This document shows, piece by piece, positions 1-11,685 of a stretch of 64,000 bases of DNA. Each line of letters starts with the position of its first letter. Position 1 is the first letter of the stretch. Made by a program: the position numbers and the translations under genes. The notes beneath the pieces are model-generated. The model searched no databases and was not told where the DNA came from. It saw only the letters and a list, made by a program, of their open reading frames with translations. The stretch is taken from contig JASDFA010000007.1 in assembly GCA_035772735.1 (NCBI GenBank), positions 37,602,501-37,666,500 of the forward strand, written 5' to 3'. Source of the stretch: Datura wrightii. Its lineage: Eukaryota > Streptophyta > Magnoliopsida > Solanales > Solanaceae.

Positions 1-1618
1 ATTCCAGGTCGTGGGTAGGGTAATTCTTTTCGTGTTTCCTCAGCTGTCTGGAAGCATATGCAATTACTCTACCATGCTGCATCAACACACAACCTAACCC
101 GACACCTGACGCGTCGTAATAGACTGAATAACCTTCTGTGCCTTTCGGCAATGCCAGCACTGGGGCGGAGGTTAATCTGTCTTTCAGTTCCTGGAAGCTC
201 TGCTCGCATGCCTCTGTCCATTGAAACTTTGCTGCTTTCTATGTCAATTTGGTTAGAGGTGCCGCAATGGTCGAGAACCCTTCAACGAACCTTCTGTAAT
301 ATCCTGCCAACCCCAGGAAGCTACGAACTTCAGTCGGAGTGGTAGGCCTAGGCCATGACTTAACTTCTTCTATTTTCTGCTTGTCTACCAGTATACCAGC
401 ATCTGAGACGATATGCCCTAGAAAGGCCACTGAGTTAAGCCAAAATTCACACTTAGAAAATTTAGCATACAGCAGACGGTCCCTGAGAATCTGGAGCACT
501 GTCCGCAAATGAGTCCGGTGATATGCTTCAGGGCGAGAATACACCAGAATGTCATCAACAAATACTATCACGAACAAGTCCAGGAAAGGTCTGAAAATAC
601 AATTCATCAGGTCCATGAAGACTGCCGGGGCATTTGTTAACCCGAAGGACATAACTAGAAATTCAAAATGCCCATATCGGGTCCTGAACGCTGTCTTAGG
701 AATATCTCTCTCACGTACACGGACCTGGTGATATCCGGACCGCAAGTCAATCTTAGAAAAGTATCTGGCTCCCTGCAACTAATCAAATAAGTCGTCAATT
801 CTGGGGTGCGGGTACTTGTTCTTTACCGTAACTTTGTTTAATTACCGGTAATCTATGCACATTCGGAGCGAGCCATCTTTCTTTCTCACAAATAAAACTG
901 GCGCACCCCACGGTGAAGTACTCGGCCTGATAAAACCTTTATCCAATAAATCTTTCAACTGCTCTTTTAATTCTCTGAGTTCTGCAGGAGCCATACGATA
1001 GGGAGGAATTGATATCGGCTGAGTACCTGGTAACAAGTCAATAGCAAAGTCTATTTCCCTTTCTGGGGGAATACCAGGTAACTCATCTGGGAATACATCA
1101 GGGAATTCCTTCACCACTGGAACAAACTGGATTGTCGGAGATTCTGCTTGGACATCCTATACTCTGACCAGATGGTAAATACATCCCTTAGATATCAACT
1201 TTCTCGCCTGAAGGTAGGAAATAAACCTACCTTTTGGCGTAGCGGTGCTGCCCTTCCACTCCCAAACTGCTTCTCTTGGGAAGTGGAATCGGACCGTCTT
1301 GGTCCAACATTCAACGTTGGCAAAACACGGTACTAACCAGTCCATACCCATTATGGCATCGAAGTCTATCATTTCTAACTCGACCAGATCTACTGTGGTC
1401 TGACGGTCAGCAACCTCTACTGTACACCCGCGGTAGATTCGGCTAGCTGTGATAGAGTCACCGATGGGCGTGGATACTAAAAAGGGCTGCTGCAATAATT
1501 ATGGTGTAATACTAAACTTTCGTGCCACAAATGGAGTAATGTAGGACAAAGTAGACCCTAGATCAATCAACACATAAGCAGGGTGTGAGAAGATAGTTAG
1601 CATACATGTCACAACATC
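1..1618 (-). pseudogene. T1 pol: protease, reverse transcriptase, partial RNase H (broken)
   Basis: In sense order this encodes a retropepsin-like protease (Asp near 1563 in LIDLGSTLSYI, where T2 has LIDPG), then RT, then the start of RNase H. RT landmarks are EFPDVFPDELPG (about 1110), RMCIDYR (about 850), the LTNAPA segment (about 620) and an intact FVDD active site (about 549-560). RNase H keeps its first catalytic Asp (YYDAS near 140) and is cut by the window start. Stops that can be compared with T2 are at 1499-1501 (GAA to TAA), 1157-1159 (CAG to TAG), 842-844, 779-781 (CAG to TAG) and 239-241 (CAG to TAG). It would be part of a cytoplasmic replication polyprotein if intact. In this state it is non-functional. 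Confidence 0.88.
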
Positions 1619-2998
1619 AGGCGACGCTTCCGAATCTTGCCTCCCTGGTAAAGCATATATGCGGCTTGGGCCCGCACCTGTACTGGAGGCCTCAGATCTG
1701 CCCCGACCCCTGCCTGCTGAAACTGAGGGCCTGTGCCCTACCGAGGATGCTGTGGCTCGTGACCCTGCAGATGCCCTATCCTGTCTATCCCGGTCCTCTC
1801 GACCTCTGGCTGGGCAATCTCTCATCAAATGGCCTTCTTGGCCACAAATATAACATGCGGTGGAACCATACCTGCATGCTCCAGGATGGCGTCGACTGCA
1901 TATAGGGCAAAGTGGTAGGGTATACCTACTCTGCTCCGCCCTCCTCTGTACTGGTGAATCTGCCATCTGCGAGCCTCTACCAGTCTCTGACTGCCCCCTG
2001 CGGCTGAATCTACCCCCCTGTGACTGTGGCGGAGGCGGGGGCCTGGGCGGCCTGTCTGACAATCGTGGCCTGGGTCCTCCCCGGGCCTCCCTCTGTAACT
2101 CAACTGGCCTGTCCCGGCGACGCTGTTCCTGATTGACCCTTCTGATCTCCCGATGTCGCTGTCTGATGCCCTCAATATTCTGGGCAAATGCCTGAATTCG
2201 AGCAATGTCCATGTCCTCTCGCAGTGTGGCCATAATACAAGTCTCAACATATTCTGGATTCAACCCCATAATAAAACGGTGCACTCTGGATGCCATGGTA
2301 TCAACAAAGGCCGATGCATATCGAGCCGAAGAATCAAAACGCAAGGAATATTCCCGAACACTCATGGCCCCCTGCTCCAGATGTAGGAACTGGTCTACCC
2401 AAGCCTGTCGAATCTCCCGCAGCAATTAGTGATCCAGAAAAGCTGCTAAAAAGCTGGACCAGGTGGGAGGGGAAACATCTCTCCCTCGGGACCTTTCCCA
2501 GCTTTCATACCATAACACGGCGATGTCCCGTAACCGAAATGCTGCCAACTCAACTGATTCTGTAGGCGTGGCATGCACAACCCTGAAGATTCTTTGCATT
2601 TGATCCAGAAAATCCTGAGGGTCCTCTGTCCGATCCGTACCTGTAAACTGTGGGGGATTTAGGGCTAAGAACTCTCGGACCCTTGAACTACCGGGCCCTC
2701 CTGATAATTCTGCAACTGTAGACGGCATTGGCTGACGGTGAGCAGCCATCATCTGTGCTAACATAACTACAGCACTCCTAACCTCCTGGTCGGAAGGTGT
2801 CGGTACAGGGACTACTGAAGGTAATGTCACCCCAAGTGGCTCCTGACGTGATGGAGACTGCTGAGGAGGCTGGGACGATGCCTCTGTAGTGCCCTCTGAT
2901 CGGGCTATTTCCAAACGAGGGGGAGGCATCCTGCTGGTGCCTTCCCCTGCTACAATATCTAAGCTCCGGCCTGTGATAGGATGTCGCTAGTCTGACAT
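1619..2998 (-). pseudogene. T1 gag (capsid/nucleocapsid polyprotein, broken)
   Basis: Structural protein that would form the virus-like particle and bind the genomic RNA. The start at 2998 corresponds to the T2 gag start and is followed three codons later by TAG (2987-2989), where T2 has CAG. The next in-frame Met is at 2929. A retrotransposon gag domain (LWYESW, then REYSLRFDSSARY) precedes a basic, proline-rich linker and one CCHC zinc knuckle (CYICGQEGHLMRDC, 1814-1855). A second stop lies at 2426-2428 (TAT to TAA compared with T2). Gag and pol share one reading frame, as is usual for chromoviruses. Confidence 0.87.
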
Positions 2999-3211
2999 TA
3001 TCTGTAATCAAAGAATATAGTAAGTCTTTAGGGACTCAACCCTATATTGTACCGCTCTACAACACGACTGAATAAGAATAAAAGACAACCATCCTATCAT
3101 GCCTTGCAGCCTCCTACCCATAGTATGTGGTGCACAACACATCCATGGACAGGACTCTACTTAGCACGGCTTGCAGACTCCCTGGGATACGACCTGCTCT
3201 TATACCAAGTT
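2999..3211 (-). other. T1 untranslated leader with primer-binding site and small hairpin
   Basis: This leader lies between the LTR and gag. The primer-binding site is at 3196-3207 (sense TGGTATAAGAGC), one mismatch from the initiator tRNA-Met match TGGTATCAGAGC seen in G. A hairpin at 3125-3142 (stem ATGTG/CACAT, 8-base loop containing GTGCAC) is repeated in T2 and has counterparts in F and G. No ORF of interest. Confidence 0.75.
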
Positions 3212-5792
3212 TGTCACACCCCGCCTTGGGGGGTATGACTGGCACCTGGTGCCCTACTGGGACCTGAACTGCCGGACTGCTAATCCTGGGCACATCTGGT
3301 GCCTGGCTGGTTCTAACTCATATTTCTGGAAACAAAGGGCTATATAACGGCTGTAAACACAGCCCCCGGCCCATTGGCCTATAGCCTCCTGTACCTATAC
3401 TAAAAGCTGACCAGAAACATATCAATTCAGGGAAAACTATGCGGGCCGACAAGGCTACCACGCTGTCTAGTTATCTATAACTCAATCATGAAGTACTAGA
3501 AAGCTACGTGACCGGCAAGGTCACCACTACTGGCAAACTATGGCCCCACACGGCCAACATAAAAGAAAGAAAGAGTACTAACAGCTATACAACTGCACGG
3601 CCTCACACGACCGGCTCATCTGACCACAGGGAAATATATACAGACTGCAAGCCTCTAGGAATAGCAATAGAAATGATCGGGACAGGGCCCCAACCTACCC
3701 GTACTATACAACCAAAAGAAAATGATATACACCTCTAGAATTCAGTCTCCGGATAACAGGAGCTGAATACTCGATCGCTGACAGGAATCACGTGGTATCG
3801 CCTGCTCGTCTATGAGTACCTGCAGGCAAGTAATGCAGCGCCCCACCGGGCGTCAGTACCGCTGGTACTGAGTATGTAAAGCAATAACTGAAAGAAATAT
3901 CTGAAACAATAATATAACTGATGAAACTGAAGTAGAAGGAATAGATTAACTGTCTGATAATGTAAGTCATACCTTCTCTTAATCATACTAGAAGGAGTAG
4001 GAGTCATACCTGAGGATTTATCGTTCTACTGTCGATCTACTCGTATCTACTGTAACACAGTATAACATATCATAACATATATAGCACACACAAACCTTAC
4101 CCGGCCCCCATAAGCCGGGAGGTACAACCAACACAGAATCTATACCCCTACCCCGGTCATCCCATCTCCTATAACCCTGTAAGCATCCTGCCGGTCCCCT
4201 GGGTATGCACTTGGGCTCGCTGAGCCCCTGACTATAACTGTACCTGAGTCCGGAGGACTCTTGAATCAACACCCCGAGCATATCCGCTCGACGGGGGTGT
4301 ATAAGGGCCGACCAAGGCACAATATGGGGAAAACTGGCATCCCATCTTCGTCCCCTGTGGGACGGCATGTCACTCCGTAGAGCGACGTATCCTCGTCCTC
4401 TGGTGGACGAGTCGATACAGCTATTAACCCTGGGCGGTCATGGATGCTAGGTAATCCAACCCCAAACAATACAACAGTCTCACTAGTAATACTGTCTGCA
4501 TATCTCACATGCTGAGGCTAATAGGGGTAAAGTATCGTATATATATTACATGCTGAACTAGTGATAGTAATCTGTACGTATTCAATACGTGCTGAGGCTG
4601 GTAAATATATATGTATATGAATATAGTCTCCTGCTAGACTGTTCTGGGCTAATACTGAACAGGATGTAGTATTTCTGCTGAAAACTATGTTGTATACTGA
4701 GCTTCTATAGTAACATGATTTGCCATTTCTAATATGCTTTCTAACCTCATTTTAACTTATCCTTCAGTTTCTGAGATGTCTTACCGATATTACATCGCTT
4801 TACTGGGTTTCAACTGAATACAATGATATCCTAACATTCTGCGTCACATCACATACTGAGCATACTGTGGAATTCCTAGTACTTATATTAGAATCTATAT
4901 CATGCTGGCAAGTTGCACGTAAGTTATAACTCGATGCTTCTAATATCGTACCAACATTCGTAGTAAACATAACACATGACTTCTGAACATTCTACTGGCC
5001 TTGAATTACTGTACTGTACCGAGATTACTTAACTTGCCGAGGAAACTAGCTTTACATTCCTTATCCTTGAACTATTCATCTGTCGAACGAGACTCGGTCG
5101 GTACTTCAGCTATTTTCTCCCAACTGCATTCATAAATATGTCAATTAATATTAAATACAGCTTTACTTTAAAAGGCAACATCACTTTTGATATCGTTTAT
5201 ATCCTAAACTTAGGCTTATCGAAAGACGGCCAAAAACTCGCTATTTTTCAGAGGTCTAGAAGGGAGAAATATTCACTTCACAGCTAGGAACACATAGACA
5301 CTAATTTAGAGCAATTCCACTTACCTTAGCTCGGTGGCTCGACGATTCGTCGGCCGTATTTTACGAAACTGAATCCGTTGGAATGCTCTCTACTGCCAAA
5401 TACCTCGGTATCTGGAGTTAATCTGAGTTTGGACAACGTTTAGCAGCGTAATCGGATGAAAATTATATTATTTCTTCGATCCTTTTCCCTTCTCTGCGTT
5501 TGCTCTCTATTTTCTGGAATTTCTTAAGTGTTTAAATGTTTTAAGCCCGAAGTGGGCTTTATATACTTGGGCCTGGACAAGGCCAACGTGTCACAGAGCC
5601 AACGCGGAGGCCTCTCCTTCTTGACACACTGCCATCGCGGAGGGGCTTTGCCTCCGCTCCTTCCGCGATGGTTCGACAGGTTTCTCGTCCGATCTTTTCC
5701 CGGGCCTTTCTCCAGCACGTATGGCCTTCAAATATGCTTAACCAACGTGCGAATAGGTCATCTAGGTGCTGGGAATTCTATGGGGTATAACA
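3212..5792 (-). repeat. T1 5' LTR (2581 bp)
   Basis: In sense orientation it starts TGTTATACCCC (5792) and ends with TGACA (3212). It aligns with both T2 LTRs over its length. It keeps the two segments that the T2 5' LTR has lost: around 3240-3350, and around 4190-4250 (the 'gctcgctgagcccc' block). A degenerate copy of the CG-rich palindromic module lies at about 5583-5680, next to the TATA box. The ORFs seen across it are not conserved as proteins and are treated as noncoding. Confidence 0.9.
5558..5565 (-). promoter_or_regulatory. TATA box in T1 LTR
   Basis: Sense TATATAAA, at the same place as in both T2 LTRs and followed by the same 'agcccactt'-like block. It is the probable promoter of the genomic RNA. 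The U3/R boundary would be about 25-30 bases downstream, which is inference. Confidence 0.6.
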
Positions 5793-7214
5793 CAATATTC
5801 TCACATACTCATGGAGCGAGGAGGAGCATGCCACTCATTTGAGGATTATGCTACATACTATCAAGGATCGCTAGCTGTTATCTAAATTCCACAAGTGTGA
5901 GTTTTGGTTTAACTTTGTAGTATTTTTGGGTCATGTGGTGTCAAGAGAGGGTGTTTAGGTGGACTCTCAGAAGATAGAGGAAGTGAAGAGTTGGCCTAGA
6001 CCAGTTAGTCCTTCGAATATTAGTAGCTTCTTGGGTTTAGTTGGCTACTATCAGAGGTTTGTTGAAGGATTTTCATCCATTGCAGCATTGTTCACTAAGT
6101 TAACCCAGAAGAAGGTCAAATTTCAGTGGTCGAATGACTATGAGAGGAGTTTTTAGGAGTTAAAGACTCGACTCACTTCATCCCTAGTATTGAATCTACC
6201 CAAGGGCACTGATGGATTTGTTGTGTATTGTGACGCTTCGAGGGTTGGTCTTGGTTGTGTGTTGATGCAGCATGGTAAGGTCATTGTGTATGCTATAGAC
6301 ATCTTAAGACTCACGAGAAGAATTACCCGACCCATGACCTAGAGTTGGCAACAGTGGTGTTTGCATTGAAATTTAGGAGACACTACTTGTATGGGGTGCA
6401 TGTGGATGTTTTCATGGACCATAAGAGCCTTCTGTTGGTGTTAACCCAAAAGGACCAGAATTTGCAACAAAGTAAGTGGCTAGAGCTTCTCAAGGACTTT
6501 GACATAAGTGTCCTTTATCATCCAGGAAAGGCTAATGTAGTGGCGGATGCCCTTAGCAGACTGTCCATGGAGAGTGTTTCTCATGTAGAGGATGGAAGGA
6601 AGGAGTTAACAAAGGATGTCCATAGGCTTGCTTGTTTAGGGGTTCACCTTGTTGACTCGGTAGACGGTGGTGTCATTGTTCAAAATGGTTCAGAATCTTC
6701 ATTGGTGATCGAGGTCATGGTTAGGCAAGATAAAGATCCTTTCTTGGTAAAGTTAAAGGAAGCTATCCAGAATCAGCAGGTGGAGGACTTCTCCTAAGGG
6801 GCAGATAGTGTACTTCGTTATCTGGGTCATTTATGTGTTTTTGGTGTTGATGAATTGAGAGATTAGATGTTGGGTGACGCTCATGGCTCTTAGTATTCCA
6901 TCAACCCAGGTGCCACCTAGATTTACCGTGACCTATGGGAAGTTTATTGGTGGAATGTATGAAAAAGGACATAGCAGAGTTTGTGGCTAAGGGCCCAAAT
7001 TGTCAACAAGTGAAAGTTGAGCTTTGGAGAACTAGAGGAATGCTACAAGACATTTGTATTCCTACTTGAAAGTGGTGAGACATCAATATGGACTTCATCA
7101 TAGGGTTGCCTCGTACACAGCGACGGTATGAATCTATTTGGGTGGTTGTAGAAAGGTTGATCGAAGCAGCACATTTCCTACCGGTGAAAACTACTGATTC
7201 AGCTGAGGACTATG
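5793..7214 (+). pseudogene. Element A pol, first part: end of RT, RNase H, start of integrase (broken)
   Basis: Older chromovirus-type pol. It begins just after the RT active-site region (YS of the ...ILVYS motif at 5796-5801), where T1 inserted. It continues through the RT thumb (FLGLVGYYQRFVEGF, about 6030), RNase H (YCDASRVGLGCVLMQH near 6225; FMDHKSL near 6413), the connection (YHPGKANVVADALSR near 6520) and the integrase N-terminus with NMDFIIGLPRT (about 7086). It has several stops (for example at 5958 and 6154) and a frameshift near 6300. The integrase core is cut at 7214 by T2 and resumes at 17424. A is less like T1/T2 than they are to each other and closer to F. Confidence 0.88.
7210..7214 (+). 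repeat. Target-site duplication of T2, left copy
   Basis: CTATG directly before the TGTTATACC start of the T2 5' LTR. The identical CTATG follows the 3' LTR at 17424-17428. A 5-bp duplication is standard for Ty3/gypsy integrase. Confidence 0.95.
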
Positions 7215-7361
7215 TGTTATACCCCGTAAGATTTCTGACACCTAGATGGCCTATTCGCACGGTGATTAAGCTTATTTGAAAGCCTTACGTGCTAGAGAAA
7301 GGCCCGAGAAAGGATCGGACGGATAGCCTGTCGAACCATTGCGAAAGGAGTCGAGGCAGAG

Positions 7362-7425
7362 CCCCTCCGCGATGGCAACGTGTCACGGAGGTGGAGCCTC
7401 CTCGTTGGATCCGTGACACGTTGGG
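7362..7425 (+). promoter_or_regulatory. CG-rich palindromic module upstream of TATA, T2 5' LTR
   Basis: Contains CCGCGATGGC, then CGTGTCACGGAG (7379-7390), then CCGTGACACGTTGGG from 7411. The two halves are inverted with respect to each other, and the module ends about 17 bases before the TATA box. ACGTGTC resembles a plant ABRE/G-box-type core. The same words appear upstream of the TATA box in the unrelated E LTRs. A regulatory function is inference. Confidence 0.5.
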
Positions 7426-7441
7426 CCTGTCTAGGCCCAAG

Positions 7442-7449
7442 TATATAAA
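7442..7449 (+). promoter_or_regulatory. TATA box, T2 5' LTR
   Basis: TATATAAA followed by GCCCCACTT. It is conserved in the 3' LTR (15080-15087) and in T1. It would drive full-length RNA of T2. Confidence 0.65.
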
Positions 7450-9609
7450 GCCCCACTTCGGTTTATTTTCATTAAACTCATTATAATTTCCAGAGAATTC
7501 GTAGAAAATAGTGGGAGAGACGAAGAGGGTTATATATTATCGTCCGATTACGCTGCCAAACATAGTCCAAATCTAAATTAACTCCAGATACCGAGGTATA
7601 TAGCAGCAGGGAGCATTTCTACGGATTTTGTTTTGCGAAATACGGCCGACGAATCGTCGAGCTATCGGACTAAGGTAAGTAGAATTGCTCCAAACTAGTG
7701 TCTATGTGTTCCTAGCTGTGAAGTGAATAGTTCTCCCTTCTGGACTTCTGGAAAATAGCGAGTTTTCGACCGTCTTTCGATAAGCCTAAGTTTAGGCTAT
7801 AATTATATCGAAAGTGATGTCGTCCTTCAGGATAAAGTTGTATTTAGTACTGATTGATATATATATGAATGCAGTTGGGAGAAATAGCTGAAATACTGAC
7901 CGAGCTACGCCGGTTAGTCGGGAAATCAAAAGCGAAGGTATGTAAAGCTAGTTTCCTCGGCAAGTTAGTAGTCTCGGTATAGTAAAATAGTTTAAAGGCC
8001 AGTAGAATGTTCAGGAGTCATGTGTTATGTTTATTATGAATATTGGTACGGTATTAGAAGCATCATGTTAGGTATAGAGTGAAACTTGCTAGCATGATAT
8101 AAATTCTAATACAAAGTGTTAGGAACTGTACAGCATGCTCAGTGTGTGATTTAGTAAAGTATGTTAGGATATTATCGTATTCAGTTTAAACTTAGTAAAG
8201 CAATATAAGTATCTGAAGGGTATCTCAGAAGTAGAATGGTAGATTAAAATAAAGTTTAGAAAGCATGTTAGAAATAGTAAATCATGTTACTATAGAAGCT
8301 CAGTTATACAGCATGATTTCCAGCAGAAAAACTATATCTTGTTCAACATTAGACTCAGTACAGTGTGGTAGAAGATTATTTATATATACCATTATCAGTC
8401 TCAGTATGTATTAAATACCTACATATCACTATCACTAGTTCAGCATACAGTATGTACAGATACATTATCATCACTAGCTTCAGTATGTGGTATATACAGA
8501 TAGTATTACTAGTTGAGACCACTGTATTATCTTGGGGTTGGATTACCTAGCATCCACGACCGCCCCAGGGTTAATAGCTGTATCGACTCATCCGCCAGAG
8601 GATGAGGATACGTCACTCTACGGAGTGGCATGCCGTCCCACAGGGGACGAAGATGGGATGCCGGTTTTCCCCATATTGTGCCTTGGTCGGCCTTTATACA
8701 CCACCGTCGAGTGGGTACGCCCGGGGTGTTGATTCAGGAGTCCTCCGGACTCAGGTACAGTTATAGTTATTATAGGAGATGGGACGACCGGGGTAGGGGT
8801 ATAGATTGCGTGTTGATTGTACCTCCCGGCTTATGGGGGCCGGGTAAGGTTTGTGTGTGCCATGCTATGTTATATTATGTTATGCCATGTTGCACTAGAT
8901 ACGAGTAGATCAACAATAGAGCGATACATTTCCAGGTATGACTCCTACTCCTTCCAACATAGTTGAGAATAGGCATAGCTTTACATTTTCAGTTAGTTAG
9001 TCTATTCTTTCCTATTTCAGTTCCATCAGTTGTATTATTGTTTTCAGATATTTCTTTCAGTTATTGTTTTACATACTCAGTACCAGCGGTACTAACGCCC
9101 AGTGGGGTGCTGCATTACTTGCTTGCAGGTACTCAAAGACGAGGGGCCGATACCTCGTGATCCAGCCAGCTCACAGGGTCATCAGCTCCAGTCATCCGGA
9201 GCTAGATAGCTAGAGGTTTATCGCTTTCTTTTGTTGTACAGCATGGGTAGGCCGGGGCCCTGTCCCGACGATCTTATCCGTATTCTTAGAGGCTTGCAGT
9301 CTGTATATATTTCCATATGGTCAATTGAGTCGGTAGTGTGGGGTCGTGCAGTTTGTTATAGTTGTTTAGAATTTCAGTTATGTTGGCTGTGTGAGGCCTT
9401 ATCTAGTCAGTAGAGATGACCTTGCCGGTCACGTAGTTATTCAGTATTCCATTGTTGAGTTACAGATAACTAGACAGCATGGTGGCCTTGTCGGCCCGCA
9501 TAGGCTCCCCTATATTGATATGTTTCTGGTTAGTTGTTTATACAGGTACAGGTGGCTATAGGCCCAATTGGTCGGAGGCTGTGTTTACCCCCCAAGGCGG
9601 GGCATGACA

Positions 9610-9820
9610 AACTTGGTATCAGAGTAGGTCGTGTCCCAGGGAGTCTGCAAGTTGTGCTAAGTAGAGTCTTGTCTATGGATGTGTTGTGCACCACATACTA
9701 TAGGCAGGAGGCTGCGAGGCATGATAGGATGGTTTCTCTTCTTTTTATTCAGTCGTGCTGCAGAGCGGTACAGTATTGGGTTTGGTCCCTAGAGCTTACT
9801 GTATTCTTTGGTTACAGATA
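9610..9820 (+). other. T2 leader: primer-binding site and hairpin
   Basis: The primer-binding site TGGTATCAGAG (9614-9624) is complementary to the 3' end of initiator tRNA-Met and lies four bases after the LTR end. A hairpin at 9679-9696 has stem ATGTG/CACAT and an 8-base loop TTGTGCAC that includes the palindrome GTGCAC. Gag starts at 9821. Confidence 0.8.
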
Positions 9821-11190
9821 ATGTCAGACCAGCGACATCCTATCACAGGCCGTAGCTTAGATATTGCAGTAGGGGAAGGCACCAGCACGATGCCTCACCC
9901 TCGCTTAGAAACAGCCCGATCAGAGGGCACTACAGAGGCATCATCCCAGCCTTCTCAGCAGTCTCCACCACATCATGAGCCACTTGGGGCGACACTACCT
10001 CCAGCAATCCCCATACCGATACCTTCCGACCAGGAGGTTAGGAGTGCAATAGTCATGTTAGCATAGCTGATGGCTGCTCAGCGTCAGCCGATGCCATCTA
10101 CAGTTGCAGAGTCGTCAGGAGGGTCCGAGAGTTCTTGGCTCTGAATCCCCCACAGTTTACAGGTACGGACCGGACAGAGGACCCTCAGGATTTTCTAGAT
10201 CAGATGTAGAGAATTTTCAGGGTTATGCATGCCACGCCTACAGAATCGATTGAGTTGGCAGCATTCCAGTTACGGGACATCGCCGTATTGTGGTACGAAA
10301 GCTGGGAAAGGTCCCGAGGGAGAGATGTTTCCCCGCCGACCTGGTCCAGCTTCTAAGGAGCTTTTCTAGATCACTATTTGCCACGGGAGATTCGACAGGC
10401 CTGGGTGGACTAGTTCCTACATCTAGAGCAGGGGGCCATGAGTGTTCGGGAATACGCCTTGCGGTTTGATTCTTTGGCCCGGTACGCACCGGCCTTTGTT
10501 GATACCATGGCATCCAGAGTACACCGCTTCATCATGGGGTTGAATCCAGAATATGTTGAGGCTTGTATTACAGCCACCCTGCGAGAGGACATGGATATTG
10601 CCCGAGTTCAGGCATTTGGCCAGTATATTGAGGGCATCAGGCAGCGGCATCGGGAGATCAGGAGGACCAATCAGGAATAGCGCCGCAGGGACAGACCAGT
10701 TGAGTTACAGAGGGAGGCTCGGGGAGGACCTAGCCTACGATTGTTAGATAGGCCGCCCAGGCCCCCGCCTCCACCACAGCTGCAAAGGGGTAGATTTAGC
10801 TGCAGGGGGCAGTCAGAGACCGGCAGAAGCTCGCAAATTGCAGATTCACCATTACAGAGGAGGGCAGAGCAGAGTAGGTATACCCTACCACTTTGCCCTA
10901 TATGCAGCCGACGCCATTCTGGAGCATGTAGGTATGGCTCCACCGAATGTTATATTTGTGGCCAAGAGGGCCATTTGATGAGAAATTGCCCAGCCAGAGG
11001 TTAGAAGGATCGGGATAGATAGGACAGGGCATCCGCAGGGTCACGAGCTATAAGCATCCTCGGCAGGGCGCAGGCCCTCAGTTTCAGCAGGCAGGGGTCG
11101 GGGCAGATCAGGGGCCTCCAGTGTAGGTGCGGGTCCAAGCCGCACATATGCTTTACCAGGGAGGCAGGATTCAGAAGCGTTACATGATGT
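9821..11190 (+). pseudogene. T2 gag (broken)
   Basis: Capsid/nucleocapsid polyprotein homologous to T1 gag. ATG at 9821 (MSDQRHPITGRSLD). Stops include TAG at 10064-10066 and 10207-10209 (CAG and CAA/CAG in T1), TAG in 'gtggactagttc' near 10410, and TAG at 10678-10680. Frameshifts move the frame between 10070 and 10440 and again before 11190. The gag domain is recognisable from MSVREYALRFDSLARYAPAF (10438) to IRQRHREI. The CCHC zinc knuckle CYICGQEGHLMRNC is at 10948-10989. Confidence 0.87.
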
Positions 11191-11640
11191 TGTGACAGGT
11201 ATGATAACTATCTGCTCACACCCTGCTTATGTATTGATTGATCCAGGATCTACTTTGTCCTACATTACTCCTTTTGTGGCACGAAAGTTCAATATTGCAC
11301 CAGAATTATTGCAGCAGCCCTTTTCAGTATCCACGCCCGTCGGTGACTCTATTGTAGCTAGCAGAATTTGCCGAGGGTGTACAGTAGAGATTGCTGACCG
11401 TCAGACCACAGTAGATTTGGTCGAGTTAGAAATGATAGACTTCGATGCCATAATGGGTATGGATTGGCTTGTGCCGTGCTTTGCCAATGTTGAATGTTGG
11501 ACCAAGACGGTCTGATTCCACTTTCCAGGAGAAGCAGTGCGGGAGTGGAAGGGCAGCACCGCTACGCTAAAAGGTAGGTTTATTTCCTACCTTCATGCGA
11601 GGAAATTGATATCTAAGGGATTATTTACCATCTGGTTAGA
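11191..11640 (+). pseudogene. T2 protease region (broken)
   Basis: Retropepsin-like aspartic protease that would process Gag-Pol. The open stretch 11192-11515 carries LIDPGSTLSYITPFVARKF (catalytic Asp near 11240) and AIMGMDWL (about 11450). A TGA at 11513-11515 replaces the Arg codon of T1 (WTKTVRF). A small deletion near 11620 (TTATTTACCATCTGG) shifts the frame ahead of RT. Confidence 0.82.
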
Positions 11641-11685
11641 GTCCAGGATGTCCGAGCAGAATCTTCGACACTCCAGTCCGTTTCG

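Larger units (their letters stand above)
1..5792 (-). mobile_element. T1: Ty3/gypsy chromovirus-type LTR retrotransposon, minus strand, cut by the window start
   Basis: T1 reads right to left: 5' LTR (3212-5792), primer-binding site, leader, gag, protease, RT and the start of RNase H, which runs off position 1. Integrase and the 3' LTR lie outside the window. It is the same family as T2, with matching LTRs, leader and proteins, but in the opposite orientation. It is inserted in element A, whose RT reading resumes at 5793 just after the active-site region. The base string next to the LTR is CAATA, the expected 5-bp duplication, but its partner is off the window. The gag-pol frame is continuous with no frameshift seen, and is interrupted only by point stops. 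Confidence 0.9.
7215..9609 (+). repeat. T2 5' LTR (2395 bp)
   Basis: Starts TGTTATACCCC and ends GCATGACA. It is 176 bp shorter than the 3' LTR because of two deletions. One, of 55 bp, lies between TTATAG repeats near 8765 (the 3' LTR keeps it at about 16403-16457). The other, of about 120 bp, lies near 9586 (3' LTR 17282-17402). The rest matches the 3' LTR with scattered substitutions. ORFs inside (for example 8532-8732) recur in the LTRs only as frame-independent repeats and are not called. Confidence 0.93.

Noticed and set aside
1606..2565. Overlapping ORFs of 64-141 codons on both strands in the T1 gag region
   Set aside because: They are shadows of gag in other frames. The same shadows appear at 10238-10943 over T2 gag.
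8532..8908. ORFs in the T LTRs (also 4018-4508 and 16151-16459)
   Set aside because: They repeat because the LTR repeats. They lie in different overlapping frames, have no domain, and are interrupted differently in each copy.
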